Positions 16,957 to 25,728 of a stretch of 64,000 nucleotides of DNA are shown piece after piece. Origin of the DNA: Defluviicoccus sp. (GTDB lineage Bacteria; Pseudomonadota; Alphaproteobacteria; Rhodospirillales; Defluviicoccaceae); NCBI GenBank assembly GCA_029624735.1, contig JARSSM010000020.1:186001-250000 (forward strand). Direction: 5' to 3'. The notes under the pieces are model-generated. The model worked only from the letters and a program-made list of their open reading frames with translations, ran no database searches and was not told the DNA's origin. Within the stretch, counting starts at the first letter, position 1. Each line of letters opens with the position of its first letter. The position numbers were made by a program, and so were the translations under genes.

Positions 16957-19269
16957 TCACGCGGCTGGGGCGAACATCGCCCCGACCTCGGCCAGCCGCT
17001 CGGCGCGCGTTCCCTCCGGTATGCCGCTTGCGGTCACCACCGTGCGGATCTGCTCGAACGCCGCCTTCCGTGCCTCCGCATCCTTGGGCAGCATCGCCGG
17101 AATGGTGGCGAGGGCGGTGCTCTGGTCAAGGATCAGGGCGAAGAACTGCTCGCGCAGGAGCGTCTTGAACTGGGCGAGGGTCATATCGCCGTGGGCACCG
17201 CGGATGTCGTTCAGCACATTGAACACCCGCTCGTCCATGCCGGGGCCCGCGAGGCCGATGTAGATCAGGCTGCGCATCACGGCTTCGCGCAGGCCACCGA
17301 CCGCGATCCTCGCCTTGAGATCCGCCAACCGGTCCTTGATGAAGTTGATCTCTTCCGGCTCCAGGCCAGGCCGGCGCCGCGGCTCGTCGTCGGTGGCGCG
17401 AAGGCCGACCATCGCCTGCAGCACCGGGTTGCCATAGACGGCGAGAAACAGTTGCTCCAGCGACTGATCGCGGAAATCCCGCCATCCATCGAGTGCTGCG
17501 ACCATCTGCCGTGAAAAGGCTTCCTGGAACTGCACGAAGGGATTGTCGGCAGACGTCGGCGTCCGCTCGCTGCGCACCTGCTCGGCGAGGCGGGCGACCT
17601 CCTGCATCAGGGGGTTCTTGTCCGAAAACAAAAGGTAGGGGAACTCGGCGAGCTGCATCTTGTTGAGCCAATCGACCGTCTGGTCGTTGGCCCACGACTT
17701 AACGAACGGCTGCAGCATCGTCCGGTAGAGGCCGAGGTTCACTTCGGAGACGCCGCGCACGGTGGCGAAGCGGTGCTCGTCCTCGGCGTTCGGCTGGACG
17801 ATGGCGCGCACGTCTGCCAGCGTCCGCCGCTCGAAGCGGGAAATCCAGTCGCCGTAAACGAAATCACCGCCGGCCGCGGCGGCCGACTTTGGCTCCAGCA
17901 CCAGTTCGTACAGTCCAGGAGGCAGGACATCGATCAGGTCGATGTTCGAGGCGAATTCCTGATGCTCCTTCTTGGCGACGCCGCCGGAGACGAAGATGCC
18001 GAGGTGCCCGGTGCTCTTGTGGACCGAGTAGACGATCGTTTGGTTGTGGGCCTTGATGTCATCGTCGTGCTCGTAGAGATCGACGATCCAGCCAAGGGCC
18101 TGCTGCGGCGGGGTGATGTTGTCCCCTTCCGAGCAGAAGCAGACGATCGGCGAGCGGATGTTGCTCAAATCGACACGGACACCGTCACTCGTCGTCAGCT
18201 CGCCGGTGGCAAGCCGATTGCCGATGAACAGCTGATCGACGATCCACTGGATCTCTTCCGCGTTGAGATTGACGTGCGCGCCCCACCAGCGCTCGAACTC
18301 GAGAAACCGCGCGGCCTCGGTGTCGACGTTGCTCCAGACGTTGTAGTTCTTGGACCAGAATGTGTTCGAGGGATTGAGGTTCTCGAAGTTGCTGACGAGG
18401 CTGCTGCCGTGGAACTTGCCGCCGGCCAGGTCGCTGCCCATCGCGGTGAGCCAGCTGCCGCCCATAAGGCCGCCGGTGTAGCGCATCGGGTTCTTGCCCT
18501 TGACGCCGGCCCAATAGGATAGGGGGGAGCCCGGAACGATGATCGGCCCGAACAGCTCGGGCCGCACTGCGGCCAGCATCATCACCGCCCAGCCGGCCTG
18601 GCAGTTGCCGATCACACAGGGCTTGCCCTCGGCATCGGGATGCAATTCGTGGATCCTCTCCAGGAAGAGAGCCTCGGCGTGCATGATGTCTTCGATCGTC
18701 TGCCCCGCCACCGGCTCCGGGTAGAAGCCGACGAAGTAGCAGGTGTGGCCGGCGCGCATGGCGACGCCCAGCTCGCTATCCGCCTTGAAGCCGCCGATGC
18801 CCGGCCCGTGTCCCGCCCGCGGATCGACGACCACGAACGGCCGCTTCTTGGGATTGAGGACCACACCCTCCGGCGGCCGGATCTTGACGAGGATGTAATT
18901 GACGGGGCGCGCGAACGTCCGCCCGTCGAGGATGACGTCAGCGTCGAACATCAAGACGCTGGGGAGGCTTTTCTCCTTGTGAGCGTAATACTCCTGGCTG
19001 CGCCGGCGCAGCACATCCCAGAACAGGATCGTGCGCTGCGTACAATCGGTCAGATACTCGCCAAGCGGACCACTGAAGGCCATCGCGCTGGTCGCTGGCA
19101 GCGCTGCACCCGCTCCGCCCAGCGACGGCGGGGAGAGGGGCATGGCAAGTGGCTGGAATGCCTTCGACATGAACTCGGCCCACGGCGCGGCGAAGGGAAA
19201 CAGCGCCATCTCCTGGAAGGGCGTCCTGGCGCCGCTCGCAGGCGCTCCACGGTTGTCACGAATGTCCAT
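16957..19269 (-). CDS. DUF3141 alpha/beta-hydrolase-like protein linked to PHA metabolism
   Basis: 770-residue protein of the DUF3141 family, annotated in genomes as PHA-synthetase-like. The N-terminal half resembles an alpha/beta hydrolase: PFVVVDPRAGHGPGIGG, then GNCQAGWAVMMLA, where the Cys sits in the nucleophile-elbow position as in PHA synthases. The segments VCFCSEGDNITPPQQ and STGHLGIFVSG supply candidate Asp and His. The C-terminal 300 residues are helical and unassigned. ATG 19269 is preceded by AAGGAG; a longer frame upstream was dropped. It is first in the operon with phaE and phaC and faces the MaoC/Pta-ackA-fabI genes, a recurrent neighbourhood in alphaproteobacteria. The enzymatic function is not established. 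Confidence 0.85.
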   Translation of the reverse strand: MDIRDNRGAPASGARTPFQEMALFPFAAPWAEFMSKAFQPLAMPLSPPSLGGAGAALPATSAMAFSGPLGEYLTDCTQRTILFWDVLRRRSQEYYAHKEKSLPSVLMFDADVILDGRTFARPVNYILVKIRPPEGVVLNPKKRPFVVVDPRAGHGPGIGGFKADSELGVAMRAGHTCYFVGFYPEPVAGQTIEDIMHAEALFLERIHELHPDAEGKPCVIGNCQAGWAVMMLAAVRPELFGPIIVPGSPLSYWAGVKGKNPMRYTGGLMGGSWLTAMGSDLAGGKFHGSSLVSNFENLNPSNTFWSKNYNVWSNVDTEAARFLEFERWWGAHVNLNAEEIQWIVDQLFIGNRLATGELTTSDGVRVDLSNIRSPIVCFCSEGDNITPPQQALGWIVDLYEHDDDIKAHNQTIVYSVHKSTGHLGIFVSGGVAKKEHQEFASNIDLIDVLPPGLYELVLEPKSAAAAGGDFVYGDWISRFERRTLADVRAIVQPNAEDEHRFATVRGVSEVNLGLYRTMLQPFVKSWANDQTVDWLNKMQLAEFPYLLFSDKNPLMQEVARLAEQVRSERTPTSADNPFVQFQEAFSRQMVAALDGWRDFRDQSLEQLFLAVYGNPVLQAMVGLRATDDEPRRRPGLEPEEINFIKDRLADLKARIAVGGLREAVMRSLIYIGLAGPGMDERVFNVLNDIRGAHGDMTLAQFKTLLREQFFALILDQSTALATIPAMLPKDAEARKAAFEQIRTVVTASGIPEGTRAERLAEVGAMFAPAA

Positions 19270-19520
19270 TGCCCGCTCCTTTCCAATCGCGTCGTCACAA
19301 CGGCTGTCATCCGTGCGACATTGCCCGGCAACGCGCGACAATTGAGATCATCCCAAGATGCGCCACGTACTGGCGAGTTGCTTCGCCGCACGCCTTCTTA
19401 TTCTTTGACGCAATCACTATCTACTCTGCAGCGAGCCTGACAAGCGGCGTGTTTATGACATTTATGTTCCCAGAACTTGACCACGCCGCAATCATCATCT
19501 TCTGGTTATGAGTCCACAGC

Positions 19521-20909
19521 CTAAGCCGCCGCTTCAGCCTCGCCGGAAGCCTGGGTGGGCGGGCGGCGCTCGATCCCGCGGCCGTCACCACCGCCGACCG
19601 TTCGCGCGCCCAGCCGGACCGGAACTTCCTCTCCGGGTTCGTCCGGCAGGATCGTTTGACGGTGATCGATGACCTGAATCGCGGTGTACCAGGCGAGCGT
19701 AAAGGCCTGGATCGCCGTCGGCGTGATCCGATCCTCGTCGAGATCGGCAAAGACGCGCTTGAAGGTGGCGACCAGATCCTGGCGCACGACGTCGAGCTCG
19801 CGCCGGTTCTTCGCATGCTGCGCTTGCTCGGTCAGCTCGATGATCTTTGCATTGTGGTTGTCGGCGCGGTTCTTGGCGCGCCGGTCGCTGCGCAGCTTGA
19901 TCTGCCAAAGCGTCGATGCGATTAGCATTCCCGCGGACAGAAGAAAGCCCATGGTCTCGGCGTAGCGGACGACAAACAGCGGCTTGTCGCGGCGGAAATA
20001 TTTGGCAGCGCCAGGATTGATCGGCAGGCCTTGCTGGAACGGATCCTCGACGGGTTCAATCAGCGCAGCGCGCAACTCTGCGGCGACCAATTCCTGCCGT
20101 CCCTCGCGGATGATGCGCGTGAGATCGTAAATGTCATCAGGGTCGACCGCGGCCGTGGTCACGAGCAGTGTGCGTTCGGCGACCGTCGGCAGGTCGGAGG
20201 GCGGTGCCGGCCGCGCCCCGCCGTAAGTGCCGGTGGGGATTTGGCCAGCGCGCAATGCCGGCAGCGTCAGACGCAGAGCCGCCGCTTGGTCGATCGGCAC
20301 CAGCTCCGTCGGGGTCCTGCTCAGGATGCCGGTGATGAACGGACTGCCGAGTGCAATGACGACGAAATACGCATCGATGGCGCCGGTGCGAAGCGCGTGT
20401 TCAGCCTCGTACGGCTCAATGGTCATCGCCTTCACGTCCCACTGATCGAGGCCGTAATGCTGGATCAGCCGCCAGAACATGGTCCGCGAGGTGCTGCCCA
20501 GGGGCGGCAAGCCTACCACCCGGCCGCGAAGATCGGCGACGCGCGTGATCCCCGTATCCTCACGCGCCAGGAGGTGAAACATCTCCGGAAACAGGAAGTC
20601 GACCACCGACGCCCGCCCGTCGAGCATGGTTGAGCCGGCAATCAGGGCGAGTTGCGCCGTGCCATCGGCCAGCAGCGTCATGTTCTCTTCGGAACCGAAC
20701 GTCTCGATGACGCGAATGTTCAGCCGCGGCTCAAGGGCGGCAACGACACGCGAAAGCGCCTGCGCGAAGTCATGATACTCGCTGAGGCGAGGCCCCGAGG
20801 CCAGGACCAGCACCCGCTCGGACCGATGCTCCTGATGCCATAACCACGCGAAGCCAGCGCCGACCACGAGACTGGCCGCAATCAAACCCGAAGCAATCTT
20901 GTGCCGCAT
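19521..20909 (-). CDS. TAXI-family TRAP transporter solute-binding protein, membrane-anchored
   Basis: 462-residue protein. An N-terminal signal anchor (IASGLIAASLVVGAGFAWLW) precedes a periplasmic binding domain of the TAXI type: VLASGPRLSEYHDFAQAL, IETFGSEENMTLLADGTAQLALIAG, LRGRVVGLPPLGSTSRTMF. A second hydrophobic segment (about 328-348, TMGFLLSAGMLIASTLWQI) and a charged cytoplasmic coiled coil follow, then a Pro/Gly-rich tail. The C-terminal membrane anchor is found in one TAXI subgroup. No TRAP permease genes are adjacent, so it may act as a sensor or work with a distant permease. Divergent from the MaoC/Pta gene. Confidence 0.85.
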   Translation of the reverse strand: MRHKIASGLIAASLVVGAGFAWLWHQEHRSERVLVLASGPRLSEYHDFAQALSRVVAALEPRLNIRVIETFGSEENMTLLADGTAQLALIAGSTMLDGRASVVDFLFPEMFHLLAREDTGITRVADLRGRVVGLPPLGSTSRTMFWRLIQHYGLDQWDVKAMTIEPYEAEHALRTGAIDAYFVVIALGSPFITGILSRTPTELVPIDQAAALRLTLPALRAGQIPTGTYGGARPAPPSDLPTVAERTLLVTTAAVDPDDIYDLTRIIREGRQELVAAELRAALIEPVEDPFQQGLPINPGAAKYFRRDKPLFVVRYAETMGFLLSAGMLIASTLWQIKLRSDRRAKNRADNHNAKIIELTEQAQHAKNRRELDVVRQDLVATFKRVFADLDEDRITPTAIQAFTLAWYTAIQVIDHRQTILPDEPGEEVPVRLGARTVGGGDGRGIERRPPTQASGEAEAAA

Positions 20910-21363
20910 GCGCGCCGCGCCCTCGCCGTTGGTGGAGCAGTAGAGCCCGTCTCGCGCAGAAGTCGTCCGCCCGGTATATCAAATCAAACGAAGGGTCGAA
21001 GGCGCGAGCCCCCGCATCGATCTCGCACGAGTCTTAGCAAAAACAAAGTCGCACTGAAAGCGAGTGCCGCTATCTGGCGCCAGAGGCGGGGCGTAGTCGG
21101 CTTAATAGACCGAATTTTTTGCCATGAGTTGCAATGACTTCTCGTTTTCTTATGGCCTATCTTCGCAAAAGTGTCATGTAATCATCAAACTCTCACGATC
21201 GAAGCTGCCATCGGCGGTGAGTCAAGCTTCCCCTCGCGGTCGGGCGCCGCCCGGCGTTTCCGGCCGCCAACCAAGCGTCTGCGCCATCCGGTGCGCCGGT
21301 GTTGCGCGCGTCAGGGAAACACCAAGACCATCGCGTGACGAACACAGCCGTAGGTGCTCTGAG
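20910..21363. other. Divergent promoter region
   Basis: About 450 bp between the TAXI gene and the MaoC/Pta gene. The stretch 21105-21200 is clearly more AT-rich than its surroundings and is the best place for promoters. The downstream gene's frame is open from 21124, but this upstream part has no protein features and is treated as untranslated. Confidence 0.5.
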
Positions 21364-22797
21364 ATGCCGACTGCCTCCGAGACTCCCTCGAACACAATCG
21401 AAAACCGGACCTTCGACGAAATCGCGGTCGGCGAGAGCGCGACCCTGGTGCGGGCCCTTGATAAGTCCGACGTCGAGACCTGGGCGGTGATGACCGGGAA
21501 CATCAACCTCATCGACCTCGACCCAGGCCCGGCGGACACCTCGATGTTCGCGCGCGGCGGCGGCCAGGCCGGCTGGGCGGCGGTCCTGTTCACAACTCTT
21601 ACCGGCACCCAGTTACCGGGAATTGGTTCGATTGCCGAACACGTGAACGTGAAGTTCGTAAAGCCGGTGGCGATGGGCATGCCACTGACGGTGCGCGCCA
21701 CGGTCAAGGAAAAGCGCCCGGAAACCAAGACCCTGGTCCTCGACTGCGTCGCCACCAACCCTGCGGGCGAGGTCGTTGCCGAAGGAAGCGTGGAGACGAC
21801 CACGCCGAGCGAGAAGATGCGGTTCGCCTTGGAGGAACTGCCGAAGGTCCAGCTTCGCCGCGAGGACCGCTTCGCCGTCCTCTTGAGTAAGTGTGAAGGG
21901 CTTCAGGCGATGCCGTGCGCGGTCGCGCACCCCTGCAGCCCCGATGCCCTGCAGGGTGCCATAGAAGCGGCCGAGCACCAGTTGATCAGCCCGATCCTGG
22001 TCGGTCCCGAAGCGCGCATCCGTGCGGTTGCCGAGGAAGCCCGCGTCGACCTTACGCGCTACCGCCTGGTGCCGACGGAGCATAGCCACGAGTCAGCCGA
22101 GGTCGCGGTTGCGCTGGTGCGCAGCGGCGAGGCGCGGATGCTGATGAAGGGCAGCCTACATACCGACGAGTTGCTCTCGGCCGTCGTTAATCGGACCAAC
22201 GGGTTGCGCACCGCCCGCCGTTTAAGCCACTGCTTCGTTATCGCGGTACCGACCTATCCCCGGGCGATCATTGTCACCGACGCCGCAATCAACATCGCGC
22301 CGACGCTGGAGGAGAAGGTCGACATCATTCAAAACGCCATCGAGCTCGCCCATGCGCTTGGCTCCAGCGAGCCGAAGGTGGCGATCCTGTCGGCGGTCGA
22401 AACGGTGACGCTCAAGATCCCGTCGACGATCGAAGCGGGTGCCTTGTGCAAGATGGCGGATCGCGGCCAGATCACCGGCGGCATCCTCGACGGACCACTC
22501 GCGTTCGACAATGCGATCGATGTCCAGGCCGCCAGAACCAAGGGGATCACCTCGCCGGTCGCGGGCGTCGCCGACATCCTGGTCGTGCCCGATCTCGAAG
22601 CCGGCAACATGCTGGCCAAACAATTGACGTTCATGGCCAACGCCGAGGCCGCCGGGATCGTGCTCGGCGCGCGGGTGCCGATCGTGCTCACCAGCCGGGC
22701 CGACAGCGCACGCGCGCGGTTGGCGTCCTGTGCGGTCGCCGTGCTGTACGCCGCCGCACAGCAGAGCAGCGCCGTCCTCAAGAAAGCCGCGGAGTGA
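21364..22797 (+). CDS. Bifunctional MaoC-like enoyl-CoA hydratase/phosphate acyltransferase
   Basis: 477-residue fusion. The first 150 residues are a MaoC-type hotdog (R)-specific hydratase-like domain (TFDEIAVGESATLVR, ARGGGQAGWAAVLFT, VNVKFVKPVAMGMPLTV). Residues about 165-477 are a phosphate acetyl/butyryltransferase domain (AIEAAEHQLISPILVGPEARI, MLMKGSLHTDELL, ITGGILDGPLAFDNAID, SPVAGVADILVVPDLEAGNMLAKQL). ATG 21364 is chosen because it abuts the conserved domain. It precedes an acetate/butyrate kinase by 6 bp; together they could interconvert acyl-CoA and acyl phosphate/carboxylate. The setting beside PHA synthase genes suggests a role in acyl-CoA supply or disposal during polymer metabolism. 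Confidence 0.92.
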   Translation: MPTASETPSNTIENRTFDEIAVGESATLVRALDKSDVETWAVMTGNINLIDLDPGPADTSMFARGGGQAGWAAVLFTTLTGTQLPGIGSIAEHVNVKFVKPVAMGMPLTVRATVKEKRPETKTLVLDCVATNPAGEVVAEGSVETTTPSEKMRFALEELPKVQLRREDRFAVLLSKCEGLQAMPCAVAHPCSPDALQGAIEAAEHQLISPILVGPEARIRAVAEEARVDLTRYRLVPTEHSHESAEVAVALVRSGEARMLMKGSLHTDELLSAVVNRTNGLRTARRLSHCFVIAVPTYPRAIIVTDAAINIAPTLEEKVDIIQNAIELAHALGSSEPKVAILSAVETVTLKIPSTIEAGALCKMADRGQITGGILDGPLAFDNAIDVQAARTKGITSPVAGVADILVVPDLEAGNMLAKQLTFMANAEAAGIVLGARVPIVLTSRADSARARLASCAVAVLYAAAQQSSAVLKKAAE

Positions 22798-22803
22798 CCG
22801 GCC

Positions 22804-23994
22804 ATGCAGGATGCCAATTTGGTTATCAATGCCGGTTCGTCCAGCATCAAGTTCGCGGTGTTCGTGGGCGGTGGCGATGCCTCCGAACCCGAGGCTGTGT
22901 TCAAGGGGCAGATGGAAGGGATCGGCAGCGATCCCGCCTTTGCGGTCAAGGATGGTGCCGGCAACCCGGTTGACGAGCGGGACGAATGGCCGCGCGGATC
23001 GCCGCTCAATCACGTTGGCGCCATCCGTTACATCCTGGGTTGGCTCAAGGAGTGCGCCGGGCACCTTGATATCCTCGCCGCGGGCCACCGGGTGGTCCAC
23101 GGCGGCATCGCCTACGTCGCGCCGGTGCGGATCACTGCTGAGGTGATTAGCCAACTCCGCAAGCTGGTGCCGCTGGCGCCGCTGCATCAGCCGCACAACA
23201 TCGCCGCGATCGAGGCGCTGGCCGAGGTTGACCCGGACCTGCCCCAGGTCGCGTGTTTCGATACGGCCTTCCATAGCACCCAGCCCAAGGTCGCCAGACT
23301 GTTCGCAATCCCGCGCGAATTGATCGATTCCGGCATCCGCCGCTACGGCTTCCACGGCCTCTCCTACGAGTACATCGCCCGCCAGGTGGCGCTGCACGCG
23401 CCCGAGGCCCGGCGCGTGGTCGCGGCGCACCTGGGCTCGGGTGCCAGCATGTGTGCAATGCGCGATGGCCACAGTGTTGAAAGCACCATGGGCTTCACCG
23501 CGGTCGACGGCCTGCCGATGGGCACGCGCTGCGGCGCATTGGACCCTGGTGTCGTGCTGTTCTTGATCCAAGACCGCGGGTACGATGCCAAGGCGATCGA
23601 AACGCTCTTGTACAAACAGTCGGGGCTGTTGGGTGTCTCCGGCGTTTCCAACGATATGCGTGATTTGATGGCGAGCCGCGAGCGTCACGCTGCCGACGCG
23701 ATCGATCTGTTCGTCTACCAGATCACGCGGTATGTCGGCTCGCTGGCGGCGGCGCTGGGCGGGATCGACGCCCTCGTATTCACCGGAGGCATTGGCGAGC
23801 ATGCGCCAGCGATCCGCCAACGTGTCTGCGAGCAGAGCGCCTGGCTGGGCCTCACGCTGGATCCGGAGGCCAACGCGAGCCGGGGACCGCGGATCTCGGC
23901 CGCCGGCAGTGCGGTTTCGGCCTGGGTCATCCCGACCGACGAAGAGCGAATGATCGCGATCCACACCCGTGCGGTTCTGGGTGGGACGGCGTAA
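22804..23994 (+). CDS. ackA: Acetate/propionate-family kinase
   Basis: 396-residue ASKHA-fold carboxylate kinase making ATP from acyl phosphate. Motifs in order: LVINAGSSSIKF near the N-terminus, GHRVVHGG, PLAPLHQPHN, FDTAFHSTQP, YGFHGLSYEYIA, AHLGSGASMCAM, GFTAVDGLPMGTRCGALDPGV, FTGGIGEHAPAIR. All are intact. Acetate, propionate and butyrate kinases cannot be separated with certainty by sequence alone. Translation is probably coupled to the preceding MaoC/Pta fusion (6-bp gap). A dispersed repeat lies between this gene and fabI. Confidence 0.93.
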   Translation: MQDANLVINAGSSSIKFAVFVGGGDASEPEAVFKGQMEGIGSDPAFAVKDGAGNPVDERDEWPRGSPLNHVGAIRYILGWLKECAGHLDILAAGHRVVHGGIAYVAPVRITAEVISQLRKLVPLAPLHQPHNIAAIEALAEVDPDLPQVACFDTAFHSTQPKVARLFAIPRELIDSGIRRYGFHGLSYEYIARQVALHAPEARRVVAAHLGSGASMCAMRDGHSVESTMGFTAVDGLPMGTRCGALDPGVVLFLIQDRGYDAKAIETLLYKQSGLLGVSGVSNDMRDLMASRERHAADAIDLFVYQITRYVGSLAAALGGIDALVFTGGIGEHAPAIRQRVCEQSAWLGLTLDPEANASRGPRISAAGSAVSAWVIPTDEERMIAIHTRAVLGGTA

Positions 23995-24017
23995 CCGCGC
24001 CGCGACGCGCTGAGAGC

Positions 24018-24138
24018 CTAGTGCAGCGACCCAATCGGGCAATTCACGCCCGAGCAAGGTTGTCGCTGCACAACAGTTTGAATCGCGTGCACTTTCGGCA
24101 CAAACAGGATGTACGCTCTGCTTGTGCCAGTGCACGAG
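24018..24138 (+). repeat. CTAG-bounded double-hairpin dispersed repeat, copy 3
   Basis: 121 bp. Left end CTAG (24018-24021), right end decayed to CGAG. Both hairpins are intact. It ends 24 bp before the fabI start codon, so it forms much of the fabI 5' leader if transcription comes from ackA. Here it does not supply a stop codon. Confidence 0.92.
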
Positions 24139-24162
24139 GGAACCACCGAAGGAGCAAGAACG

Positions 24163-24996
24163 ATGCAGGACGAACTGTCACCCGAGGCGTACTTCGCGAA
24201 CGTTCGGAAGGAGATCGAAGGGCCGTACGGGGCACTCGAGGGCAAGAAGGCGCTCGTGCTCGGGATCGCCAACAACCAGTCGATCGCCTATGGTTGCGCG
24301 CTCGCGTTCAAGGCGTTCGGCGCCGAAGTGGCGATGACGTACCTGAACGAGAAGACCAAGAAATACACCGAGCCGCTGGCGGAAGCCCTGGGCGTGCGGC
24401 CTGAGCTGTATTTGCCCTGTGATGTCACCATTGAAGGCCAGCTCGAAGCGGCGTTCGATGTCATTGCCCAGCATTGGGGCAAGCTCGATATCGCCCTGCA
24501 CTCGATCGCGTTTGCGCCCCGCGACGACCTGCACGGCCGCGTTGTCGACTGCTCGCGCGAGGGCTTCCTGACCGCGATGGACATCTCCTGCCACTCATTC
24601 ATCCGCATGGCGCGCTTCGCGGAGCCGCTGATGATAGACGGCGGCGTCCTGATCACCATGACCTATTACGGTGCCGAACGGGTGGTCGAGCACTACAACG
24701 TGATGGGCCCCGTAAAGGCAGCGCTGGAAGCCTCGGCCCGTTACCTCGCCGCCGAGTTGGGCCCGAAGGGCATTCGCGTGCATCCGGTCTCGCCAGGACC
24801 GATCAAGACCCGGGCGGCCTCGGGCATCGGTGGCTTCGACGAACTGATGGAGAAGGCTGCCGAGCGGGCACCGCAGCGCGCCTTGGTCAGCATCGAAGAT
24901 GTCGGTCTTGCCACCGCCTTCCTGGCGAGTGACTACGCGAAGTTGATCACCGGCGACACGATGTACATTGACGGCGGTTACCACATCGTTGGCTGA
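24163..24996 (+). CDS. fabI: Enoyl-ACP reductase FabI (paralogue 1)
   Basis: 277-residue NADH-dependent enoyl-ACP reductase, the last step of fatty-acid elongation. Features: ALVLGIANNQSIAYGCA dinucleotide loop typical of FabI, DIALHSIAFAPRDD, the catalytic Tyr-x6-Lys in YNVMGPVK, and SPGPIKTRAASGIGGF. An N-terminal extension of about 30 residues precedes the Rossmann fold, unlike the second copy at 40373-41212. ATG 24163 has GAAGGAG upstream; an earlier in-frame GTG-type start would read out of the repeat. Clustered with MaoC/Pta and ackA, so this copy may serve acyl-CoA/PHA-linked metabolism rather than bulk fatty-acid synthesis. Confidence 0.9.
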   Translation: MQDELSPEAYFANVRKEIEGPYGALEGKKALVLGIANNQSIAYGCALAFKAFGAEVAMTYLNEKTKKYTEPLAEALGVRPELYLPCDVTIEGQLEAAFDVIAQHWGKLDIALHSIAFAPRDDLHGRVVDCSREGFLTAMDISCHSFIRMARFAEPLMIDGGVLITMTYYGAERVVEHYNVMGPVKAALEASARYLAAELGPKGIRVHPVSPGPIKTRAASGIGGFDELMEKAAERAPQRALVSIEDVGLATAFLASDYAKLITGDTMYIDGGYHIVG

Positions 24997-25204
24997 AGGC
25001 GAGGCACCAAGGACACACGCACGGGAAGAGGGAAGCACGGCACGGGGAGCCTTGGCCGCCTATTTTGACTGTTCCTTGGCGCCATGCGCGGTTACGGTAG
25101 CATAGGTCATGAGCCGACCTGCCGCTAACGCGGAACAAGGAAATGCCGGGCGATGGCAAGAAAGGGGGGGAGACAGTTAGCGTGTTGATTGGTGTTAGCG
25201 CCCT

Positions 25205-25579
25205 GTGACGGAACTCGCTCACCTCCTCGGCGGGGTTGCCGAGGCACTGAAGCTGGTGTTGGAAGGCGCGGCGCTGATCGCCGTGATTTGCGGCATCGTA
25301 TCCGCGGCCTCCCTTGCCGCCAGCGTGGCGCGTACGCGCTCGGCGACCGCTCTCATCGATCTTCGCATCCGCTTCGGCTCATGGCTCGCCGTCGCTCTGG
25401 AATTCCAGCTTGGCGCCGACATTGTCGCGACAACGGTGGGCCCGAGCGCCGACGCGCTAATGCAACTCGGTCTGGTCGCGCTGATCCGCACCTTCCTCAA
25501 CTTCTTTCTGGGCCGCGAACTCGCCGAGCAGGCGAAGCTCAAACAGGCGATCACCACGCCGACAGCGACAGGAACCTGA
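25205..25579 (+). CDS. DUF1622 membrane protein
   Basis: 124-residue integral membrane protein of the DUF1622 family with three predicted membrane helices: about 20-42 (GAALIAVICGIVSAASLAAS), 58-80 (GSWLAVALEFQLGADIVATT) and 88-105 (LMQLGLVALIRTFLNFFLG). The conserved R-F-G-x-W-L-A-x-A-L-E-F pattern and the RTFLNFFLGREL motif identify the family. Function unknown. GTG is the likely start. A copy of the dispersed repeat starts 29 bp after the stop. Confidence 0.85.
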   Translation: MTELAHLLGGVAEALKLVLEGAALIAVICGIVSAASLAASVARTRSATALIDLRIRFGSWLAVALEFQLGADIVATTVGPSADALMQLGLVALIRTFLNFFLGRELAEQAKLKQAITTPTATGT

Positions 25580-25607
25580 TCGCAGGACTGGGAGCAGGCG
25601 CTTCGCC

Positions 25608-25728
25608 CTGGTGCACTGGCACAAACAGAGCGTCCATCCTGTTTGTGCCCAAAGTGCACGCGATTCAATATGGTGCGCAGCGACAACCTTGCTCGGGCGT
25701 GAATCGCCCGATCGGGTCGCTGCACTAG
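25608..25728 (-). repeat. CTAG-bounded double-hairpin dispersed repeat, copy 4 (inverted)
   Basis: 121 bp in inverted orientation. The 25608 end reads CTGG, the 25725-25728 end CTAG. The TAG of that end is the stop codon of the minus-strand unknown gene that follows. A single base differs in the loop-proximal part (ATGGTGCGCAGCG). Confidence 0.92.

Noticed and set aside
22222..24135. 637-codon minus-strand open frame opposite MaoC/Pta and ackA
   Set aside because: High-GC antisense shadow with no protein motifs; both plus-strand genes are unambiguous.
24018..24138. Possible small conserved peptide encoded by the repeats (QRPNRAIHARARLSLHN-type translation)
   Set aside because: The similarity follows from nucleotide conservation; copies lie in both orientations, lack ribosome sites and are conserved for stem pairing rather than for codons.
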